A DNA stretch of 64,000 nucleotides, taken from Deltaproteobacteria bacterium (lineage in GTDB: Bacteria > Myxococcota_A > Polyangia > GCA-2747355 > JADLHG01). The position numbers and the translations under genes were made by a program. The stretch is from NCBI GenBank assembly GCA_020848905.1, contig JADLHG010000045.1, positions 186,001-250,000 of the forward strand, in the 5' to 3' direction. This document shows positions 15,280 to 23,741 of the stretch, piece by piece; positions within the stretch are counted from its first letter, which is position 1, and every line of letters begins with the position of its first letter. The notes beneath the pieces are model-generated. The model did not search any database. It was given only the letters and a program-made list of their open reading frames with translations, and was not told the origin of the DNA.

Positions 15280-16458
15280 ATGAGACATCTCACGAGATCC
15301 CGTGGACGCTGCGGCGCGGTCGTCGTCGCGACCTTGCTCGTCGCCACGGGCGCGCACGCCGCCGAGCCCGAGCGCAACGCCACGACGCCTGTCTCCTCGT
15401 GGCTGCTCGTCGGAAAGACCGAGGCCCAGATCAACGCCGAGGCCACGGCGAAGGGCGCGCGGGTCATCGACATCGAGATCGAGGAGGTCGGCGCCGGCCC
15501 CACCTTCGCCGCGGTGCTCGTGAAGAGCGAGGGCCCCTACGCCAGCCAGTCCTGGTGGTATCACGGCAAGACCTCGGGCGAGCTGAACACGCTCGTCGGT
15601 ACGCACAAGGCCCGCATCATCGACCTCGAGGTCTATCTGGTCGCGGGGCAAGCGCGCTACGCAGCGGTGATGGTGCCGCTCGCCTCCAGAAACTGGTGGT
15701 GGTGGGCCGCCGCGCAGCCGGCGGACCTGACGAAGCACTTCTCGGACAACAACGCGCGGCCGGTGGATCTCGACTGCCTGCTCGTCGGCACCTCGCGCTC
15801 GTACTCGGCCGTGGCCTTCGTGAACACCGGCGCGGACGCGTCCCCCTTCTACTGGTACGTGGACCTCTCCGAGGCCGACGTGAAGGCCAAGGTCACGCAG
15901 CACGGCGCGCGGATCGTGGATCTCGAGCGCTACCTCGTGGGAACCGACGTGCGGTTCGCGGTGGTGCTCGCCCCGAACGCGAGCCCGGCCAAGCAGTGGT
16001 GGTGGTACCTCGACAAGACCGAGGCGGAGCTGAACGCGCTCGCGACGACGAACAAGGCGCGGATCGTCGACATCGAGGCCTACGTGGCGGGCGGTGGGAT
16101 TCGCTACGCCGCGGTGATGCTCGAGAACAGCAACGTCCCGGCGGACGGAGGGGTCCCGGACGGAGCGGTGAGGGACGGCGGGGCCTCGGACGCCGCGGCG
16201 AGTGACGGTGGGCGCACGGACGGGCGGGCCGACCTGGGCGACGGAGGGAGGTCCGATGCGTGGGTTCCGATCGACGCGGGCTTGAGAGATGCGGCGCCCA
16301 AGCGGGACGTGCCCGCGGCGGGGGATGCGGGCTCCATGGACCACACGGGGGGTTGCGGCTGCGAGGTGGGGGCCTCGGGCTCGACGGCCGCGCTCGGTCT
16401 GCTCGGCCTCGCTCTCGCGCTGGCAGCGTTCTCACGGGGGACGCGACGTCGGTCCTGA
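15280..16458 (+). CDS. Exported protein with tandem BTRD1-like repeats and MYXO-CTERM signal
   Basis: A 392-aa protein with a Sec signal (VVVATLLVATGAHA). Residues ~35-285 hold five repeats of about 45-50 residues, each with a variant of WWYLDKTEAELNALATTNKA followed by RIVDIEAYVAGGGIRYAAVM. This matches the bacterial tandem repeat domain known from polyglycine hydrolases and related secreted proteins. A DGG-rich linker follows, then GCGCEVGASG, a hydrophobic helix and a basic tail (RGTRRRS), i.e. a MYXO-CTERM sorting signal, which in Myxococcota anchors proteins to the cell surface. The start at 15280 is preceded by GGAGG. Function is unknown; a surface adhesin or peptide-binding role is inference. 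Confidence 0.85.
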   Translation: MRHLTRSRGRCGAVVVATLLVATGAHAAEPERNATTPVSSWLLVGKTEAQINAEATAKGARVIDIEIEEVGAGPTFAAVLVKSEGPYASQSWWYHGKTSGELNTLVGTHKARIIDLEVYLVAGQARYAAVMVPLASRNWWWWAAAQPADLTKHFSDNNARPVDLDCLLVGTSRSYSAVAFVNTGADASPFYWYVDLSEADVKAKVTQHGARIVDLERYLVGTDVRFAVVLAPNASPAKQWWWYLDKTEAELNALATTNKARIVDIEAYVAGGGIRYAAVMLENSNVPADGGVPDGAVRDGGASDAAASDGGRTDGRADLGDGGRSDAWVPIDAGLRDAAPKRDVPAAGDAGSMDHTGGCGCEVGASGSTAALGLLGLALALAAFSRGTRRRS

Positions 16459-16533
16459 GAGGTCCCTGCGACGCTCGCTCCGCGGAGCCGCAGCCGCTCG
16501 ACATCGCGCTCGGGCGGTGCTCCACTACGGCGC

Positions 16534-17316
16534 ATGGCCGAGGATACCTACGAAACGATCCAGCTCGAGATGGACCCCGACGGGGTCGCGCTCTGCACGC
16601 TCAACCGCCCCGAGGTGCACAACGCGCTGAACTTCGAGATGGTGCGGGAGCTCGACGCCGCCGTGGCCGGGCTCGGCGAAAGGTCGGAGCTCCGCGCGCT
16701 CATCTTCATCGGGGCGGGGGACAAGGCCTTCGCGAGCGGCGCCGACATCGCCGAGCTCGCGCGGCGCGGGAAGCTGGACGCGCTCCGACGGATCAACGCC
16801 GGGCTCTTCCGCCGCATCGAGCAGCTCTCCGTGCCGACCATCGCGGCCATCCGAGGCTACGCGCTCGGCGGCGGCTGCGAGCTGGCGCTGGCCTGCGACC
16901 TGCGCATCTGCGGGCAGGGTGCGCAGCTCGGCCAGCCGGAGGTGAGCCTCGGCATCATCCCCGGGGCGGGGGCGACCTATCGGTTGCCGCGCCTCATCGG
17001 CCTCGGGCGAGCGCGCGAGATCATTTTCACCGGGCGGCGCGTGAGCGCGGCCGAGGCCCTGACCATCGGCCTCGTGAACCAGGTGGTCCCCGACGAGGAG
17101 GTCCTCGCGGCGGCCCGCCAGCTCGCGCGCACCATCGCCGCCCATAGCCCGCTGGCCGTGCGGCTGGCCAAGGCCGCGCTGAACCTCGCAGCCGAGGGGA
17201 CGACCGACGCCGGGATGGCGCTCGAGGCCACGGCGCAGGCGGTGCTGTTCGAGGATGACGAGAAGGTGCAGCGCATGAGCGCCTTCCTCGAGTGGCGCAG
17301 CAAGAAGGGGGACTAA
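16534..17316 (+). CDS. Enoyl-CoA hydratase/isomerase family protein
   Basis: A 260-aa crotonase-fold enzyme. Seen: TLNRPEVHNALNFEMVREL near the N-terminus, oxyanion-hole segment FASGADIAELA, ALGGGCELALACDLRICG with one active-site Glu, and GQPEVSLGIIPGAGATYRL with the second Glu. Both catalytic glutamates of enoyl-CoA hydratases are thus in place, supporting a hydratase. C-terminal helical region is normal. It lies 1.3 kb upstream of boxC, with one gene between, and could hydrate 2,3-dehydroadipyl-CoA in the lower box pathway or serve general beta-oxidation. The neighbour starts within or just after its 3' end. Confidence 0.9.
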   Translation: MAEDTYETIQLEMDPDGVALCTLNRPEVHNALNFEMVRELDAAVAGLGERSELRALIFIGAGDKAFASGADIAELARRGKLDALRRINAGLFRRIEQLSVPTIAAIRGYALGGGCELALACDLRICGQGAQLGQPEVSLGIIPGAGATYRLPRLIGLGRAREIIFTGRRVSAAEALTIGLVNQVVPDEEVLAAARQLARTIAAHSPLAVRLAKAALNLAAEGTTDAGMALEATAQAVLFEDDEKVQRMSAFLEWRSKKGD

Positions 17317-17321
17317 CCCGC

Positions 17322-18500
17322 GTGCTCGCGCGCGGGCCGGCAGCGGTCGGGTGCGGCCATTGTCAGCAACACGGGGCCGATGCGGCGTGCATGCTGTGCG
17401 GCCGCCTGGTCTGCGCGCATTGTCGGCAGGCCCCCGAGCGCTGCCCCGACCCCGGACCTCGCCGGCTCACCCTGCCGCGCGGCGCGAGGTTGCGCGCGGT
17501 GGACGCGCTCGGGCGCTACGCGCTGGTGCGCACCTGGCGCGGCACGATTCAGCTCTTCGACCTTCTACGAGGCGAGGCGGTGGGGGGGCGTGCTCCCGCG
17601 TGGGGGGGCAGCGGTCCGCGTCAGGGCGTCACCGTCGCCGGCGCCGCGGGACCCCTCGTCGTGCGAGCCGACGTGATGTGGAGCAACGTCTACGAGGGTC
17701 TGCGCCTCTGGGACCCCGTGTCAGAGCCGCCGCAAGAGCCGGTCTGCATCCCGACCGACGAGCTGCAGCTCGAGCTGCCCCATCGGCTGACGCTGTCGGA
17801 GACGGGCCGCTTTGCCGTCGTGGCCCGCGCCGACGAGCGCGCGGAGGTCGTGGATCTCGTCGAGCGACGCGGCGTGCTGACGGTGACCGAACCGGGCCGG
17901 GTGATCCATTCGGTGGCGCTCTCCGAGAGCCTCGGGCTTCTCGGGCTCGGAAGCTACGGGCGCGTCGGGCTCTACGCCTTTCCGGACGGAACCGCGCGCG
18001 GAGCGCTCCCGATGCCGGAGAGCAACGTCGTGGAGCTCTGGCTCTGCGCGGCGCACGTCACCGCTCTCACCGAGCACGGAGACTTCGTGGCCGTCGAGGC
18101 TCTCGATCCGACAGATAGCGTCTTCGTCGGCGCGGCGCGGCCGCTCTCGGACTACGGACCGCCTCGGATCCTCGAGCGGCGAGAGCTCGCGGGCGAGGTC
18201 AGGCGGCCTTTTCCCGTCGACGTGAGCCCCGACGGAGAGCTCATGGCCCACGGCGGGCGGAAGGGGCTCCTCGAGCTGCTGCGGCTGCCTCTTCACCCGC
18301 GCCGGGACCCGGTCGCGCGGAACCTGCAGCAGCTCACGCTCGGAGACGCGCGGGCTGACTTCGTCCGGTTCACCGCCGGCGCGCGCACGCTGGTCGTGGG
18401 GGCCGGGCGCATGGTCCTGAGGCTGCCCCGTTCTGGCCCCAGCGTGGCGGAGCTTCCCGAGGGGCCCGGTGCGAGAGCAGTCTCGCTTGACGTCCTATAG
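17322..18500 (+). CDS. Zinc-finger plus beta-propeller-like protein, unknown
   Basis: A 392-aa protein (or 402 with an upstream GTG at 17292 that would overlap the enoyl-CoA hydratase by 25 bp). The N-terminus has a B-box-like zinc site: CGHCQQHGADAACMLCGRLV then CAHCRQ...RC, seven Cys in the first 45 residues. The remainder is an array of beta-strands with repeated short motifs (GRYALVRTWRGTIQLFDLL, GRFAVVARADERAEVVDL, GLLGLGSYGRVGLYAF), which looks like a WD40/NHL-like propeller. B-box/propeller combinations are found in myxobacteria and may bind protein partners or nucleic acids. I cannot assign a function. It precedes boxC by 80 bp in the same direction. Confidence 0.7.
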   Translation: MLARGPAAVGCGHCQQHGADAACMLCGRLVCAHCRQAPERCPDPGPRRLTLPRGARLRAVDALGRYALVRTWRGTIQLFDLLRGEAVGGRAPAWGGSGPRQGVTVAGAAGPLVVRADVMWSNVYEGLRLWDPVSEPPQEPVCIPTDELQLELPHRLTLSETGRFAVVARADERAEVVDLVERRGVLTVTEPGRVIHSVALSESLGLLGLGSYGRVGLYAFPDGTARGALPMPESNVVELWLCAAHVTALTEHGDFVAVEALDPTDSVFVGAARPLSDYGPPRILERRELAGEVRRPFPVDVSPDGELMAHGGRKGLLELLRLPLHPRRDPVARNLQQLTLGDARADFVRFTAGARTLVVGAGRMVLRLPRSGPSVAELPEGPGARAVSLDVL

Positions 18501-18522
18501 CCTAGCTAGATCAAGTTCGATA

Positions 18523-18536
18523 TTGACGCGAGTCAA
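18523..18536. promoter_or_regulatory. FNR/CRP-family-type box upstream of boxC
   Basis: TTGAC, four bases (GCGA), GTCAA: a perfect 5-4-5 inverted repeat, close to the FNR consensus TTGAT-N4-ATCAA with one change per half site. It lies 45 bp upstream of the boxC start codon. The regulator is not known. Confidence 0.45.
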
Positions 18537-18580
18537 GAAAGATCGTTGACGGAGCCGCGGCCCCGGGCTACCTCGTGCCT

Positions 18581-20224
18581 ATGCCGCCCATCTCGTTCGA
18601 GACCCACCCGAGTCGCTACAAACATTGGAAACTGAAGCTCGACGACCAGGTCGCGACCCTCGCCCTGGACGTGGACGAGGCGGCCGGACTTGCCCCGGGC
18701 TATTCGCTCAAGCTCAATTCCTATGACCTCGGGGTGGACCTGGAGCTGGCCGACGCGCTCCAGCGGCTGCGCTTCGAGCACCCCGAGGTGCGCGCGCTGG
18801 TCCTGCGGAGCGGCAAGGAGCGCATCTTCTGCGCCGGGGCGAACATCTACATGCTCGGGCTCTCGTCGCACGCCTTCAAGGTGAACTTCTGCAAGTTCAC
18901 CAACGAGACGCGCCTCGGCCTCGAGGACCTCTCCGCGACGTCGGGGATCCGCTCGGTCTGCGGCGTGGGCGGGGCCTGCGCCGGCGGGGGCTACGAGCTG
19001 GCCCTGGCCTGCGACGAGATCGTGCTCGTGGACGACGGCAGCTCGACGGTGAGCCTCCCCGAGGTGCCGCTCCTCGCCGTGCTCCCCGGCACCGGCGGCC
19101 TCACCCGGCTCGTGGACAAGCGCAAGGTGCGACGCGACCTGGCCGACTTCTTCTGCACCACGGCCGAAGGGGTGCGCGGTCAGCGCGCGGTGGAGTGGGG
19201 GCTCGTGGACGCGGTCGTGCCGAAGAGCGGGTTCGAGGCGGCGCTCGCCGAGCGGGCCCGGGTTCTCGCCGCGCAATCCGATCGCCCGACGAGCGGCCCC
19301 GGGGTGGCGCTGCCGCCGATCGAGCCCCAGGTGCGCGAGGAAGAGCTCCGCTACCGCCACGTCACGCTGGCCATCCACCGGCCGAGCCGCATCGCGCAGC
19401 TCACCGTGAAGGGGCCCGAGGGGGCGCAGCCGAGCACGCCGGAGGCGATCCTGGCTGCCGGCGCGAGCTACTGGCCGCTCGCCGCCTTTCGCGAGCTGGA
19501 CCACGCGCTCCTCCACCTGCGCTTCAACGAGCCCGAGATCGGGACGCTGCGCCTCGGCACCGAGGGCGACCCCCGGGCCGTGCTGGCCGTGGACGCGGCG
19601 CTCGAGGAGCTCCGTGGCTTCTGGTTGGTGCGCGAGCTCCGCGCCTTCATCAAGCGCACGCTCAAGCGCCTCGACCTGACGGCCCGCAGCCTCATCGCGG
19701 TCGTGGAGCCCGGTTCGTGCTTCGCCGGCACGCTCCTCGAGCTGGCCCTGGCGGCCGACCGCACGTACATGCTGGACGACACCGGTCGCCCGACCGCGCT
19801 CGCCCTCTCGAGTCTGAACGGCGGCGCGTACCCGATGGGCAACGGGCTCTCGCGCCTCGAGACGCGTTTTCTCGGCCGCGCGGGGCACGCGGCGGCCCTC
19901 GTGGCCCGCGCGGGTCAGGCCCTCGGCCCGGCCGAGGCGCTCTCCGCCGGCCTCGTGACCTTCGCTCCCGACGAGCTCGACTTCGAGGACGAGGTGCGGC
20001 TCGCGCTCGAGGAGCGTGCGGCCCTCTCCCCCGACGCGCTCACCGGCATGGAGGCGAGCCTGCGCTTCGCCGGTCCCGAGACCCTCGAGACCAAGATCTT
20101 CGGCCGCCTCTCGGCCTGGCAGAACTGGATCTTCCAGCGCCCGAACGCGGTCGGCGAGCGGGGCGCGCTGAAGGTGTACGGCCAGCCCTCGGCTCGGCCC
20201 GAGCTCGACTACCGGAGGACCTGA
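18581..20224 (+). CDS. boxC: 2,3-epoxybenzoyl-CoA dihydrolase (benzoyl-CoA-dihydrodiol lyase) BoxC
   Basis: A 547-aa double crotonase-fold enzyme. In the aerobic benzoyl-CoA route it opens the ring of 2,3-epoxybenzoyl-CoA with loss of one carbon as formate, yielding 3,4-dehydroadipyl-CoA semialdehyde. Seen: the N-terminal box-type start (PISFETHPSRYKHWKLKLDD), the first hydratase-like half with IFCAGANIYMLG, VGGACAGGGYELALACDEI and LPEVPLLAVLPGTGGLTRL, and a second half with CFAGTLLELALAADRTYM. The BoxC length is typical. An FNR-like dyad sits 45 bp upstream. The ATG at 18581 is preferred over an in-frame GTG at 18575. boxB follows 5 bp after the stop, so they form one operon. Confidence 0.95.
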   Translation: MPPISFETHPSRYKHWKLKLDDQVATLALDVDEAAGLAPGYSLKLNSYDLGVDLELADALQRLRFEHPEVRALVLRSGKERIFCAGANIYMLGLSSHAFKVNFCKFTNETRLGLEDLSATSGIRSVCGVGGACAGGGYELALACDEIVLVDDGSSTVSLPEVPLLAVLPGTGGLTRLVDKRKVRRDLADFFCTTAEGVRGQRAVEWGLVDAVVPKSGFEAALAERARVLAAQSDRPTSGPGVALPPIEPQVREEELRYRHVTLAIHRPSRIAQLTVKGPEGAQPSTPEAILAAGASYWPLAAFRELDHALLHLRFNEPEIGTLRLGTEGDPRAVLAVDAALEELRGFWLVRELRAFIKRTLKRLDLTARSLIAVVEPGSCFAGTLLELALAADRTYMLDDTGRPTALALSSLNGGAYPMGNGLSRLETRFLGRAGHAAALVARAGQALGPAEALSAGLVTFAPDELDFEDEVRLALEERAALSPDALTGMEASLRFAGPETLETKIFGRLSAWQNWIFQRPNAVGERGALKVYGQPSARPELDYRRT

Positions 20225-20229
20225 GCGTC

Positions 20230-21651
20230 ATGGAGCTAGAGGAGCGCATCCCGAACAACGTCAATCTCTCGTCGGACAAGCGGCTCCAGCGCGCGCTCGA
20301 GCACTGGCAGCCACGCTACCTCGACTGGTGGCGGGACATGGGGCCCGAGGGGTTTCAGACGCACCACCAGATCTACCTGCGCACGGCCGTCTCCGCCGAC
20401 GCGAAGGGCTGGGCTCAGTTCGACTACGTGAAGCTTCCCGACTACCGCTGGGGGATCTTTCTGGCGGAGCCCACCCCCGATCGCACGATCGGTTTCGGCG
20501 ACCTCTACGGGCAGCCGGTCTGGCAGGAGGTCCCGGGCGAGCACCGAAACGCGCTCCGGCGGCTGATCGTCACGCAGGGGGACACCGAGCCGGCCAGCGT
20601 CGAGCAGCAGCGGCAGCTCGGGCAGATCTGTCCGAGCCTCTACGACCTGCGGAACCTCTTCCAGGTGAACGTGGAGGAGGGGCGGCACCTCTGGGCCATG
20701 GTCTACCTGCTGCACTCGCACTTCGGTCGCGACGGGCGGGAAGAGGCCGAGGGGCTCCTCGACCGGCGGAGCGGCAATCAGGACCGGCCGCGCATCCTCG
20801 GGGCCTTCAACGAGCCGATTACGAACTGGCTCGACTTCTTCATGTTCACCATGTTCACCGACCGGGACGGCAAGTACCAGCTCCTCGCGCTGGCGGAGAG
20901 CGGGTTCGATCCGCTCTCGCGTACCACGCGCTTCATGCTCACCGAAGAGGCGCACCATATGTTCGTCGGTGAGACGGGGGTGAACCGCGTGGTGGAGCGC
21001 GCGGCCCAGCTCATGTGCGAGCAGAAGGGCCTCGCCGAGGACGTGCGCGCCCGCGGAGGCATCGACCTGCCGACGGTGCAGAGGTACCTGAACTTCTGGT
21101 TCGCGGTGAGCCTGGACCTCTTCGGCGGCGAGATCTCGAGCAACGCGGCGGCCTATTTCGCCTCGGGCCTGAAGGGGCGGGACCACGAAGAGCGGCAGAA
21201 GGACCACCTGGCGCTCGAGGGGTTCTACCCGATGGACGTGGTGGAGCAGGGGGCGCTCGCGCGCAAAGAAGTGCCGCTGCGCACGGCGCTGAACGAGGTG
21301 CTACGCGACGGCTACATCGAGGACTGTCAGCGCGGCGTGGACCGCTGGAACAAGACGCTCGAGAAGTACGGCCTCTCGGACCGGCTCTCGTTGCCCCACA
21401 AGCGCTTCAACCGCCGCATCGGCATCTACTCGGGGCAGGCCTTCGACCCCGAGGGGCGGCCGGTCTCGCCCGAGGAGTGGGCGCGACGGCGGGACGACTG
21501 GCTCCCGTCGCGCGCCGACGGCGAGTACATCCAGAGCCTGATGGCGAAGCCGGTGGTGGGCGCCGGGCAGATGGCGAACTGGCTGGCCCCGCCCGCCAGA
21601 GGGATCAACGATCAGCCGATTGCGTTCGAGTACGTGCGCGCCGAGGCGTGA
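20230..21651 (+). CDS. boxB: Benzoyl-CoA 2,3-epoxidase subunit BoxB
   Basis: A 473-aa non-heme diiron epoxidase subunit. It adds one oxygen atom to benzoyl-CoA (needing the BoxA reductase for electrons). Seen: the N-terminal RIPNNVNLSSDKRLQRALEH, the diiron-ligand motif NVEEGRHLWAMVY (Glu-x-x-His) about residue 154, a second TEEAHHMFVGETG (Glu, Glu, His) about residue 239, and FEYVRAEA at the C-terminus. This is close to characterised BoxB proteins in length and layout. The ATG at 20230 lies 5 bp after boxC. The gene ends 2 bp before the stop of the convergent hybrid kinase. BoxA, which supplies electrons, is not in the window, so it must be elsewhere or replaced. Confidence 0.96.
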   Translation: MELEERIPNNVNLSSDKRLQRALEHWQPRYLDWWRDMGPEGFQTHHQIYLRTAVSADAKGWAQFDYVKLPDYRWGIFLAEPTPDRTIGFGDLYGQPVWQEVPGEHRNALRRLIVTQGDTEPASVEQQRQLGQICPSLYDLRNLFQVNVEEGRHLWAMVYLLHSHFGRDGREEAEGLLDRRSGNQDRPRILGAFNEPITNWLDFFMFTMFTDRDGKYQLLALAESGFDPLSRTTRFMLTEEAHHMFVGETGVNRVVERAAQLMCEQKGLAEDVRARGGIDLPTVQRYLNFWFAVSLDLFGGEISSNAAAYFASGLKGRDHEERQKDHLALEGFYPMDVVEQGALARKEVPLRTALNEVLRDGYIEDCQRGVDRWNKTLEKYGLSDRLSLPHKRFNRRIGIYSGQAFDPEGRPVSPEEWARRRDDWLPSRADGEYIQSLMAKPVVGAGQMANWLAPPARGINDQPIAFEYVRAEA

Positions 21652-21653
21652 GG

Positions 21654-23567
21654 TCAGCCGGCGAGGCGCGCGGCGACGAAGGCGCGTAGCTCGGCGGGCG
21701 CGATGGGCTTCTGGAGGCAGGGGGCGTTGGCCCGGGCCAGAAACTCGCGCGTCTCCTCCCGGAAGGCCCCGCCCGTGATGAAGACCACGCGGGGAAGGAT
21801 CTCGGGGCGGACCTCCTGGAGGCGCTCGTAGAGGTCTGCGCCCGAGAGGCCGGGCATCATCAGATCGCAGAGCACGAGGTCCGCGGGGGCGCCGCCGACC
21901 AGGTAGTCGAGCGCCGCGCTGCCGTCGGGGAGCAGGGTGACGTCGTGCTCCGCGGAGAGCACGCGCTTGAGCACCGACCGAATGAGGGGGTCGTCGTCCA
22001 CGACCAGCACGCGTCCTCGGGCGGGGGAGGCTGCGGCGGACTCGACCGGGTGCGCGCCCAGCTCCTTCGCGGCGATGGCGGGCAGGGTGAGGCGGACGAT
22101 CGTGCCGCGAGGGTCGCGCGGCAGCACCTCGAAGGTGCCGCCCAGGTCGGTCGCCGTGCGGTGCACGAGGGGGAGACCGAGCTGCCGCCGGCCGGAGAAG
22201 AGATCCTGGCCACCGAAGGGCACGAAGAGCGCGTCGCGTACCTCGGCGGGGATCCCCGGGCCGGTGTCGGCGATCTCCACCACCGCGTTACCCGCCGCGT
22301 CGGAGTGGGTCGAGACGCGGATCTCGTGGTCCCCGCGCGGCGCCCTGGACAGGGCCTGGGCGGCGTTCAGCAGCAGGTGCAGAAAACACTGACCGAGCAC
22401 CGCTTCGTCGGCCAGGACCGGAGGCACCGAGCCAAGGTCCCGGACGAGACGGGCCCGGAGCTCGAGCTCCGCGCCGCAGAGCCGGAGCGCGCGTTCGACG
22501 GCCTCGCGGGGGTCGACGGGCCGCGTCGCCCCGGGGGCGCTCGCCGAGAGGCGGCGCAGATCGGTCATGATGGTGGCGACCTGCGTCGCGGCGCGCTCGG
22601 CCTCCCGGAGCTCAGTCACGAGCTCGGCCAGAGCCTTGCCCGTGAGCGGCTGGCTCTCGTCGAGGTGTTCGAGCCGCTCGACGGCCAGGCTGACGTTGCC
22701 GAGGACCACCGCGAGCGGGTTATTCACCGCGTGGCCCATGCCCCCCGCCAGTCGTCCCACCGAGGCGGCGCGGTCGGCGGCCAGGAGCTGGGCCTCGGCC
22801 CGCTTCCGCTCGGAGATGTCCCGGTCCACGGCCACGTAGCCGAGGAGCTCGCCGTTCGGCCCGCGTAGCGTCGTGACGACAGTTTCCACGGGGACGCGGG
22901 AGCCGTCTCGGTGCGTGAGGAGCACCTCCCCCCGGAAGACGCCTTCCGTGGCGAGAGTGTGCATTGCCTGCTCGCGGCTCGAGCCGGGAAACTCGGTCTG
23001 GCGGACCTCAGATCCGGTTCGACCGAGCACCTCCTCGGCGCGCCAGCCCAGCATGCGCTCGGCGGCCGGGTTCCAGCGGGTGAGCCGCAGCTCCGCGTCG
23101 CTGGCGATCACCGCGTCGGACACGCTACTCAGGATGAGGGAGAGCGCTGTCTCCCGTTCCCGCACCGCGCGCTCGGCGGCGCGGCGGGCCGTGACGTCCC
23201 GGACCACAGCAGCCACCAGGATTCCATCAGGCCCTTCGAGCGGGCTCAGGCTGATCTCCACCGGCACCGTCGTGCCGTCCTTGCGCAGCGCCTGGAGCTC
23301 GAGCCCCGCGCCCATCGGCCGGCTCCGCGCGTGGGCCACGAAGCCTTGCCGGTCGGCCACGTGCCGGGCCCGGGCGGCCTCGGGGACCAGCCGCTCCACC
23401 GGCTCTCCGAGGAGCTCCCGCTCCGCGTAGCCGAAGAGCCCCTCTCCCATCGCGTTGAGCAGACGGATGCGGCCCGCCTGATCCACGATCAGCACCGCGT
23501 CCCCGAGCGTCCGGATGAGCTCGGCGAGAGCGCGTGCGCTTGCATCTCGCGACCACTGTTTGAACAT
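21654..23567 (-). CDS. Hybrid sensor histidine kinase (PAS-PAS-HisKA-HATPase-REC)
   Basis: A 637-aa cytoplasmic protein with no membrane segments. Two PAS domains (about residues 15-125 and 140-260) precede an H-box ASVGRLAGGMGHAVNNPLAV, N-box-containing ATPase region (LNAAQALSRAPRG, ADTGPGIPAEV) and a C-terminal receiver with RVLVVDDDPLIRSVL and LCDLMMPGLSGADL (phospho-acceptor Asp). His, ATP-binding Asn and receiver Asp are all present, so it should be active. PAS domains sense small ligands or redox state, but no ligand is evident. A TTG at 23588 could be used; ATG at 23567 was preferred. It is convergent with boxB and lies inside the aromatic cluster, so it may sense an intermediate, which is inference. 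Confidence 0.9.
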   Translation of the reverse strand: MFKQWSRDASARALAELIRTLGDAVLIVDQAGRIRLLNAMGEGLFGYAERELLGEPVERLVPEAARARHVADRQGFVAHARSRPMGAGLELQALRKDGTTVPVEISLSPLEGPDGILVAAVVRDVTARRAAERAVRERETALSLILSSVSDAVIASDAELRLTRWNPAAERMLGWRAEEVLGRTGSEVRQTEFPGSSREQAMHTLATEGVFRGEVLLTHRDGSRVPVETVVTTLRGPNGELLGYVAVDRDISERKRAEAQLLAADRAASVGRLAGGMGHAVNNPLAVVLGNVSLAVERLEHLDESQPLTGKALAELVTELREAERAATQVATIMTDLRRLSASAPGATRPVDPREAVERALRLCGAELELRARLVRDLGSVPPVLADEAVLGQCFLHLLLNAAQALSRAPRGDHEIRVSTHSDAAGNAVVEIADTGPGIPAEVRDALFVPFGGQDLFSGRRQLGLPLVHRTATDLGGTFEVLPRDPRGTIVRLTLPAIAAKELGAHPVESAAASPARGRVLVVDDDPLIRSVLKRVLSAEHDVTLLPDGSAALDYLVGGAPADLVLCDLMMPGLSGADLYERLQEVRPEILPRVVFITGGAFREETREFLARANAPCLQKPIAPAELRAFVAARLAG

Positions 23568-23741
23568 GCTCGGTCCACCCCTGTCCAATTCCCAAACCCG
23601 TGCCCGAAACGTAGCACGGACCGTCTGCTCTGGCCGTGGCCGTGCGGTGGACAGGCGGGTCCTTCCGGGCTATGAAGGCCAGCGCGGCGCGGTGGTTGGA
23701 CGGGGGGCACGAAGCGGTCGTGCCGACGCGAAGGGGAAGCC

